From Microbulbifer sp. THAF38 (GTDB lineage Bacteria > Pseudomonadota > Gammaproteobacteria > Pseudomonadales > Cellvibrionaceae): 64,000 nucleotides of DNA. Made by a program: the position numbers and the translations under genes. Shown piece after piece: positions 55,836 through 64,000 of the stretch. The stretch's first letter is position 1. Every line of letters begins with the position of its first letter. The stretch spans positions 4,381,001 through 4,445,000 of the forward strand of contig NZ_CP045369.1 of NCBI RefSeq assembly GCF_009363535.1, in the 5' to 3' direction. The notes beneath the pieces are model-generated. The model saw only the letters and a program-made list of their open reading frames with translations, did not search any database and was not told where the DNA came from.

Positions 55836-57944
55836 CTACTCGATTTTCATACCCAGCTGGTAGGCGAGGAAGCTCCACTGGTTGGCAAAGTCTTCCACCT
55901 GCATCCACACCGGCTTGCCCGCACCATGACCAGCCCGTGTCTCTACTGCGAGCCATACAGGCTTGTCACAGGCCTGATCCCGCTGCAGGGCGGCGGCAAA
56001 CTTGTAGCTGTGCCAGGGCACTACTCGATCATCACGATCGGCGGTAGTGATCAGGGTGGCCGGGTAGCAAGTGCCATCGCGAGTATTGTGTACTGGCGAG
56101 TAAGCGTGCAACGCCTTAAATTCCTCGCGGTTTTCACTCAGGCCGTAGTCACTGGACCACTGGCGCGCGTTGGCGGAAGCGGTGTGGTAGCGCAGCATGT
56201 CGAGCACGCCCACCACTGGCAGTGCCGCGGCAAACAAGTCCGGACGCTGCACCAGGGTAGCGCCCGCAAGTAATCCGCCATTGGAACGCCCACTGATACC
56301 CAGTTTCTCCGGAGAGGTAATCTTCTCCTCAATCAGCCACTCGGCAGCGGCGATAAAGTCATCGAAGACATTCTGTTTCTGAGTCTTGGTACCCGCCTGA
56401 TGCCAAGCATTACCGTACTCACTGCCGCCGCGCAGGTTGGCCAGTGCCAAGGTGCCGCCCATATCCAACCAGCCCACGAAACGGTTGTAGAAACGCGGCA
56501 GCTGGGCGGAATTAAATCCACCATATCCATACAACAGCGTGGGGTTGGAGCCATCGCGCTTCATACCCTTCTTATGCACCAGGAACAAAGGCACACGGGT
56601 ACCGTCCTTGCTCTTGTAGAAATGCTGGCTCACAGTCAGGTCGGAAAAGTCCGCCGCGTATTTTGGCTGCTTGAATAGCTTGGTTTCACCGGTCTGCACA
56701 TTCAGGTGATAGATACTCGGCGGGGTAATGAAATTGGAGAAAGAATAAAAGGTCTCCACCTCATCCGGCTCACCGTAAAAGCCTTTCACAGAGCCCACGC
56801 CGGGCAATTTCAGCTCGTACTGCTTCTTACCATTGGTATCGGTTACCAGGACCCGCGACTTGGCATCTTTCAAATAGTGCAGCACGAACCGGTCGCCAAT
56901 ATAGCTGGCACTCTGCAGGGCGCTGTCTGCCTGCGGCACCAGATCACGCCAGTGTTTGCGCTGCGGCTTCGCCAGGTCAATAGCGATTACCCGGCCCAGC
57001 GGCGCACCCGCACTGGTCTCGAAGAAGAAGGTACTGCCCTTATTACCGAGAAACTGATAGAGGCCATCCCAGTCATCCAGCAGCTTGATGACCTTGCCGC
57101 TGTCATCGCGCAGATCGCGATAGTAGAAGCCGTTAGAGTCGTAACCATCGAAAATGCTGAACAGCAGATAATTGCCATCATCGCTCACCTCGGCATCGGG
57201 GTTGCGGGTGGGATGGTCGGTAATGCGGTATACCAATTGGTCGCGCTCCTGGGGGGCTCCCAGGCGATGGAAATAGACCGCTACCTGCTTGCTATCATCG
57301 GCACCGCCATTCTTGTTGAAAGGGTAGCGGCTATAATAGAAGCCCGATTCGTCCGGTGCCCAGCTGGCATCACTAAACTTGATGCCGGTGAGTTGCTCTT
57401 CCAGGTCCTTGCCGGTCTTTAGGTTGCGAATGCGATAGTCTGTCCAGTCAGTGCCGCCATCGGAGATACCGTAGGCTAGGTAACGTCCCTTGGGACTGAC
57501 CTTGAGTCTTTTGGCAGCGATGGTGCCGTCCTCACTTAGACTACGCGGGTCCAGCATGGGCTTACCTTCCTGGGCAAGGTCCCCGGTGCGATAGAAAATA
57601 TTCTGGTCCCAGTCACCGTTGTTGTAGTCGTAGTAGTAGCTATCACCTTTCTTGTACGGCACGCCATAGCGCTCGTAGCGCCATAGCTCCGTAAGACGAT
57701 CGTTGATTTTCTGCCAGCCTGGCAAGTCCTTCAGGCGTGGTAACGCATGCTTGTTTTGTGCCTTGACCCACGCCTTCACCTCTTCGCTAGACATCTCCTC
57801 CATCCAGCGATAGGGGTCGGATACCTCGACACCGAAGTATTCATCCACATGCTCAATGGACTGACTCTTTGGGTAAGTCTCCACCGCCTGCACACTAGCT
57901 GTGGCCAGGGCCCCAGCCAGGAGTGCCATTAACTGTTTCTTCAT
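55836..57944 (-). CDS. Prolyl oligopeptidase (S9A family)
   Basis: This 702-residue enzyme has a signal peptide (1-20), so it is probably periplasmic, a seven-blade beta-propeller (about 70-420) and a C-terminal alpha/beta-hydrolase domain. The catalytic triad is Ser554 (GISGRSNGG), Asp639 (DRDDRVVP) and His673 (RAGHGAG). It cleaves short peptides after proline. The order and spacing match the family closely. It is divergent from dtd. Confidence 0.95.
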   Translation of the reverse strand: MKKQLMALLAGALATASVQAVETYPKSQSIEHVDEYFGVEVSDPYRWMEEMSSEEVKAWVKAQNKHALPRLKDLPGWQKINDRLTELWRYERYGVPYKKGDSYYYDYNNGDWDQNIFYRTGDLAQEGKPMLDPRSLSEDGTIAAKRLKVSPKGRYLAYGISDGGTDWTDYRIRNLKTGKDLEEQLTGIKFSDASWAPDESGFYYSRYPFNKNGGADDSKQVAVYFHRLGAPQERDQLVYRITDHPTRNPDAEVSDDGNYLLFSIFDGYDSNGFYYRDLRDDSGKVIKLLDDWDGLYQFLGNKGSTFFFETSAGAPLGRVIAIDLAKPQRKHWRDLVPQADSALQSASYIGDRFVLHYLKDAKSRVLVTDTNGKKQYELKLPGVGSVKGFYGEPDEVETFYSFSNFITPPSIYHLNVQTGETKLFKQPKYAADFSDLTVSQHFYKSKDGTRVPLFLVHKKGMKRDGSNPTLLYGYGGFNSAQLPRFYNRFVGWLDMGGTLALANLRGGSEYGNAWHQAGTKTQKQNVFDDFIAAAEWLIEEKITSPEKLGISGRSNGGLLAGATLVQRPDLFAAALPVVGVLDMLRYHTASANARQWSSDYGLSENREEFKALHAYSPVHNTRDGTCYPATLITTADRDDRVVPWHSYKFAAALQRDQACDKPVWLAVETRAGHGAGKPVWMQVEDFANQWSFLAYQLGMKIE

Positions 57945-58030
57945 ACGGTATTCTCGGTTTCTCTGCGTGAATCAGTCCGCTAATCTAGGCGATTTACTGG
58001 TAGGGTTCCAGAGAGACAGTGAGGTCTGAG

Positions 58031-58468
58031 ATGAAAGGATTGATACAACGGGTCAGCCACGCCCGCGTAGAAGTGGCCGGCCAGTCGGTGGGAGCTATTG
58101 AGCACGGCATACTCTTGCTGTTGGGAGTGGAGTCTAAAGACAACCGTGAAAGCGCAGACAAGTTACTACATAAGGTACTGAATTATCGGATTTTTCCCGA
58201 TGAAAACGGCCGTATGAACCACAATGTGCAACAGGCCGCTGGCGGGCTCCTTGTAGTGAGCCAGTTTACCCTGGTAGCTGAAACTGAACGCGGCCTTCGA
58301 CCCAGCTTCAGTCGCGGCGCCAGCCCACAACATGCCGAGGGCCTGTACGATTATTTTCTTGAGCGTGCTAATGCCCAATTTACTCCGGTAGCCAGCGGAA
58401 TCTTCGCCGCAGATATGCAAGTGTCTCTTCTCAATGATGGCCCGGTTACCTTTATGCTGGAAACCTAA
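58031..58468 (+). CDS. dtd: D-aminoacyl-tRNA deacylase
   Basis: I start at the ATG at 58031 (GAGG upstream), not an upstream GTG, which gives the standard 145 residues. The conserved motifs are [15 protein letters not shown] at the start, the [12 protein letters not shown] signature with the catalytic-loop Thr, and the C-terminal NDGPVTFML (GPxTF). It frees D-amino acids wrongly loaded on tRNA. It lies divergent to prolyl oligopeptidase. Confidence 0.97.
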   Translation: MKGLIQRVSHARVEVAGQSVGAIEHGILLLLGVESKDNRESADKLLHKVLNYRIFPDENGRMNHNVQQAAGGLLVVSQFTLVAETERGLRPSFSRGASPQHAEGLYDYFLERANAQFTPVASGIFAADMQVSLLNDGPVTFMLET

Positions 58469-58596
58469 AGTCCTTAAGAGTTTCATTCGCTAAGTCTGAA
58501 GTGCCGGGGCAAATCCTCGTAAACTTATTAAGTAAAAACTGCATTTTTATAACATCGTCTCACTTGAGAGATTCCACCACCAAGGAGAAAAACCGC

Positions 58597-59118
58597 ATGC
58601 GGTTAACGGTAACAGAAGATATTTATCTGGAATTTCTACAGGAGAAAGATTTCCAGGAGCTTTTTTATCTAATAGAAACTAACCGCCCACTTTTGGAAAA
58701 ATATTTGTACTGGGCAAAGTCTGTACAGGATATGGAGTCGACCAAACAATATATTTGCCAGCGTATTTATAGTAAACACAATGGCTCCGCCTGGTACAAG
58801 ATCATTTTTAATGACCAGCTCTCCGGAATAATCGGTGTCAAAGAAATTGATCAGAAAAACAAGAGTGCCGAAATTGGCTATTGGCTCTCGGCTCACTGCC
58901 AGGGCAAAGGTGTAATGGCGAAAGTTGTGACGGGGATTTGCGAAGAACTAAAAAGACAAGCTGGTGTAGCCCAGATAAAAATACACTGCCTTTCTGAAAA
59001 TACCGCTAGCATTGCGGTTGCAAGACGGGCCGGTGGAATCCACAGTAGCACCATCCCCGCATACCTTACGATCGATGGAAAGTCCCAGGATCTAATGATC
59101 TACACCGTCACCCTCTAA
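58597..59118 (+). CDS. GNAT-family N-acetyltransferase (RimL-like)
   Basis: I start at ATG 58597 with AAGGAG 9 bases upstream, giving 173 residues; upstream codons are unconserved. The GNAT fold is visible as the LEKYLYWAKSVQ helix, the AEIGYWLSAHCQGKGVMAK acetyl-CoA-binding segment (Q/GxGxx motif), and HCLSENTASIAVARRAGG near the end. This pattern is that of the RimL/ribosomal-protein-serine acetyltransferase group. The substrate could be a ribosomal protein or a small molecule. Confidence 0.9.
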   Translation: MRLTVTEDIYLEFLQEKDFQELFYLIETNRPLLEKYLYWAKSVQDMESTKQYICQRIYSKHNGSAWYKIIFNDQLSGIIGVKEIDQKNKSAEIGYWLSAHCQGKGVMAKVVTGICEELKRQAGVAQIKIHCLSENTASIAVARRAGGIHSSTIPAYLTIDGKSQDLMIYTVTL

Positions 59119-59151
59119 CAACATCCACCATTAAAAAATATCATATAGAAT

Positions 59152-60150
59152 TTACTCGGGCTGAATCGTTACCGGACTCCACTCCAAGCCATCAGCCCCC
59201 TGACCAGCCCTAAAAATTCTCTTGATTTCCCATTTGCCGGTATCTATTTCAACCACCTTCCCGTCTCTCTGTGATCCGACATATAGAAACTTACCATCGG
59301 GGGTAAAGAGTAATGATGCCGGTTCTCGCGCAGCGGCAGCGCCTAAGTCAATACTCTTCAGCTCTTTGCGGGTTGCCGCGTCGTAAATCACAACTCGGTT
59401 TCCCTGCAGGTCTGCAACCGCAACCAGCTTCCCTTCGGGATGGAAACTTATGCGAATGGGAAGGTAACCAACATCAATGACATCCTTCTTTTCTAAACTA
59501 GCCGTGTCAAAGATAAAAATATTCTTTGAACGATTATTACCTATCCATAGCTCTTTCCCATCGGGACTGACCCATACCGCCTCAGGACCATCACCAGCGG
59601 GCAGAGTCTTTTTTAAAGTCATAGTGTCCGTATCGATCACGCTGAAGGTATCCGAGCCACGGCTAGTGACGTAAGCGGTTTTATTATCCGGAGATAAAGC
59701 CAGTAGGTGACTACCTATCTGGTCCGTTGATACAGAACCGAGCACCTTGCCTGCGACAGTATCAACCTTAATCACATCATGAGTTTCTTCAGTGGTCACG
59801 ATAAGGTCATCACCACTTCCCAGCCAAGCAATACCATGAGGGCCCATATGAGGGCTAATATCGATAATGCTCAAGCGTTTGCCCGTAGCCACATCAAAGA
59901 CATTTAACTCTTCGCCAACGTAGCCATCTTCCAAATAGGAAACCACCACAACCTTTGATTTATCTGGGGACAAAACAAGTTCGTGTGGAGAGCCACCAGT
60001 TTCCCTTCGCTTGATTTCCTTCCCATTTTCCAAGTCAATAAAGCTGACTGTACCTTCATATTTGTTACCCACGATTAGGGTACTGGCAAATGTAAAACTA
60101 CCCAGCAACAGGGACAGCAGAATCAAGCTAAAAGTAATTAACAAGCGCAT
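59152..60150 (-). CDS. Exported YncE-like beta-propeller (YVTN repeat) protein
   Basis: This 332-residue protein has a signal peptide (1-23) and then seven-blade propeller repeats of the YVTN/cytochrome-D1 type, each with a pattern like LVLSPDKSKVVVVS, LLALSPDNKTAYVTSRGSD, VWVSPDGKELWIGN, ISFHPEGKLVAVADLQ and LLFTPDGKFLYVGSQRDG. It has no haem motif. Such proteins bind ligands or DNA or act as scaffolds in the periplasm. It is monocistronic as far as seen. Confidence 0.88.
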   Translation of the reverse strand: MRLLITFSLILLSLLLGSFTFASTLIVGNKYEGTVSFIDLENGKEIKRRETGGSPHELVLSPDKSKVVVVSYLEDGYVGEELNVFDVATGKRLSIIDISPHMGPHGIAWLGSGDDLIVTTEETHDVIKVDTVAGKVLGSVSTDQIGSHLLALSPDNKTAYVTSRGSDTFSVIDTDTMTLKKTLPAGDGPEAVWVSPDGKELWIGNNRSKNIFIFDTASLEKKDVIDVGYLPIRISFHPEGKLVAVADLQGNRVVIYDAATRKELKSIDLGAAAAREPASLLFTPDGKFLYVGSQRDGKVVEIDTGKWEIKRIFRAGQGADGLEWSPVTIQPE

Positions 60151-60183
60151 CAGAGCACCTCTCCACTTGGCCCCAACTGGAAG

Positions 60184-60482
60184 TTATTCACATGGCACGG
60201 CAAATCAGGCGCCTATGACCTGTCAGTATAGTTAAAAGTGCAATGCACCCTTTGGCTAAGGTCTAGAAGCACGCTTTGACTATATAGTTTCATAAACCCT
60301 AGCGTAATAAGAGCTAATTACTAACAGATTCCATGGATAGAGCTGTGCATAACTCCGGGATATCCACGCTCAGGCCCCTGTTTCCGTGGGGCCCTTTTCA
60401 ACGGGTAAAAAAGCACCAGCCATTTATCCACTTTCCACAGGCTTGCTTTACTAACAGAAAGCCTGGATAGACTTGTGTATAA
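60184..60482. other. Cluster of DnaA-box-like 9-mers
   Basis: Within 299 bp there are three exact matches to TTATNCACA: TTATTCACA (60184-60192, plus), TTATGCACA (60344-60352, minus) and TTATACACA (60474-60482, minus). A near match, TTATCCACT, lies at 60424-60432 (plus). The chance density is about two per 64 kb. No oriC-type genes (dnaA, dnaN, gidA) are near, so a titration or modulating site seems more likely than an origin. Confidence 0.45.
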
Positions 60483-60510
60483 CTGCGGTATATCCGCGCC
60501 AGGGCCCGTG
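60320..60510. repeat. Imperfect 61-bp direct repeat downstream of the rRNA operon
   Basis: Copies at 60320-60380 and 60450-60510 both begin ACTAACAGA and share a TGGATAGA, a TGTG(C/T)ATAACT(C/G)CGG and ATATCC(A/G)CG block, roughly three quarters identical, with a 130-bp period. Each copy holds one DnaA-box-like sequence at the same offset (24 bp). GGCCC-containing GC-rich ends follow each copy. Confidence 0.7.
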
Positions 60511-60936
60511 GTTGCTCGGGATCACCAAAACGTGCAAAAAATCACCGGACTTTTTATTGGTATTTCTGTGTCAGTTTTTTTAGTGCAAGGGTTTTTATGT
60601 ACTGGAAATTAATTTTTAATTTCGGAGTAATTTTTTGCGGTATGTGAGATGCGGATTAAATAACGTGGCGTATTTTTCTGTATTTCTTATTTTTTACCTT
60701 ACGTAAATATTGAGAAAAACACCTTGTTTAAAGGATTGGAAGCCGTTCGAACTTTTGTGGAAGCTTTGTGTTTTTCTGGGGTTTTCGTAGAGTTGGATTT
60801 TTCGGCGGGAGTGTTGCGAGTAAAAATTCGGTTGGAGGTTGGCCGGAGTTTTATTTTTCCTCCAGAGCGCATTTTTCTTCCGACTCTACTTTTTATTTTC
60901 CGCTTTTATTATTTTTATTAACTACTTTTTCGCACA
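60511..60936. other. AT-rich region before the rRNA terminator, nothing recognised
   Basis: About 425 bp of AT- and T-rich DNA without a believable gene. Short open frames here have poor starts and low-complexity products. The region is downstream of the rRNA operon on its own strand, so it may simply be spacer. Confidence 0.5.
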
Positions 60937-60969
60937 TAAAAAAAGGGCCACCCTATTGGGTGGCCCTTT
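60937..60969 (-). terminator. rRNA operon terminator
   Basis: On the minus strand AAAGGGCCACCC/GGGTGGCCCTTT arms around a 4-base loop are followed by TTTTTTTATG. It is about 10 bp past the 5S gene. Confidence 0.93.
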
Positions 60970-60978
60970 CGGATTAGA

Positions 60979-61097
60979 AGCCTGACGATGACCTACTCTC
61001 ACATGGGGAGACCCCACACTACCATCGGCGATGTTGCGTTTCACTTCTGAGTTCGGCAAGGGATCAGGTGGTTCCACAACTCTATTGTCGTCAGGCA
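60979..61097 (-). rRNA. rrf: 5S ribosomal RNA
   Basis: The minus strand reads TGCCTGACGACAATAG at the 5' end and contains the universal segments GAACTCAGAAGTGAAACG and CCGATGGTAGTGTGGG, ending CATCGTCAGG, which pairs with the 5' end. The size of about 119 nt is normal. Ends are set by the terminal helix and may shift by one or two bases. Confidence 0.95.
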
Positions 61098-61301
61098 AAC
61101 TGGCTTGGGTTGGCGTTGGTCTTATGGGCGTTTGCCCTGCGCTGCCGTTTGACTGTTCGTTTGCCACTGCTTTTTCAGCAGTTAACAGTCAACCCAAATA
61201 ATTCGGTAAAACAATCTGTAGTAATACACCGCAAGTGATTGTATGTCTCTTGCTCACAATCCGCTAGCTTAGCTAGTCGTTAGTAACCATCTCTGTTGTA
61301 T
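61098..61301 (-). other. 23S-5S internal transcribed spacer
   Basis: About 204 bp of spacer without a tRNA. An inverted repeat (TTGACTGTT at about 61149 and AACAGTCAA at about 61184) and a CTAGCTTAGCTAG palindrome near 61264 may be RNase processing stems. Confidence 0.7.

Positions 61302-64000
<2,699 letters not shown>

Noticed and set aside
60724..60977. Small plus-strand frames before the rRNA terminator
   Set aside because: Phe-rich low-complexity products in AT-rich DNA, one running into the terminator; no ribosome binding site.

Overview
The window looks like a chromosomal segment of a marine, polysaccharide-degrading gammaproteobacterium. The evidence is a secreted GH18 chitinase with a long Gly-Asp-Thr linker and two small chitin-binding modules, a TonB-dependent copper receptor, ATP-type pckA, glnA with ntrB/ntrC, thiI, typA, hslR/hslO, and an rRNA operon running off the right edge. 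A Microbulbifer-like member of the Cellvibrionales is my best guess. This is inferred from gene content, not from an alignment.

Left part (1-13.2 kb). The first operon runs from the tail of a TPR protein through a TPR lipoprotein, a small exported protein, an ExbB/TolQ-type protein, two ExbD/TolR-type proteins and a TonB-like AgmX/PglI C-terminal-domain protein. It looks like a proton-driven envelope machine, and one of its two ExbD subunits lacks the usual membrane aspartate. After two small minus-strand genes comes a run of overlapping genes (RDD, SpoIIM-like, DUF4129, DUF4350, MoxR ATPase, DUF58), a conserved MoxR-type membrane cluster of poorly known function.

Central part (13.2-31 kb). 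A copper-uptake pair (DUF2946 protein and OprC-like receptor) faces a small beta-barrel with a His/Tyr/Trp-rich loop. An orphan HicB-like antitoxin, sulfur genes (cysQ, cysK), a lysoplasmalogenase-like protein, a GMP/IMP nucleotidase, Hsp15, a Deg-like protease, Hsp33 and pckA follow. pckA has a perfect LacI-family-type palindrome upstream. Next are two tandem M15-like peptidase paralogs, an AI-2E family transporter and an exported peroxiredoxin.

Nitrogen and translation block (31-40.6 kb). A PAS protein, ntrC, ntrB, a DUF4124 protein and glnA lie on the minus strand. glnA has a clear sigma-54 promoter and an upstream NtrC-like site. thiI and typA lie on the plus strand.

Accessory part (41-60 kb). 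The chitinase is preceded by a long AT-rich leader that holds a second, imperfect copy of the pckA-type operator. An AT-rich islet of unknown genes follows. Further on are a haem aldoxime dehydratase, a macro-domain protein, a diguanylate cyclase, a VIT1-like transporter, envelope proteins of unknown function, a DUF885 lipoprotein, MscS, Tag, an SDR followed by a translationally coupled 29-residue membrane peptide, a prolyl oligopeptidase, Dtd, a GNAT acetyltransferase and an exported beta-propeller.

Right edge (60.2-64 kb). A non-coding stretch carries a cluster of DnaA-box-like 9-mers, two of them in a 61-bp direct repeat. It is followed by the terminator, 5S and most of the 23S rRNA of an rRNA operon on the minus strand. 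I saw no tRNA gene, IS element, CRISPR array or prophage.
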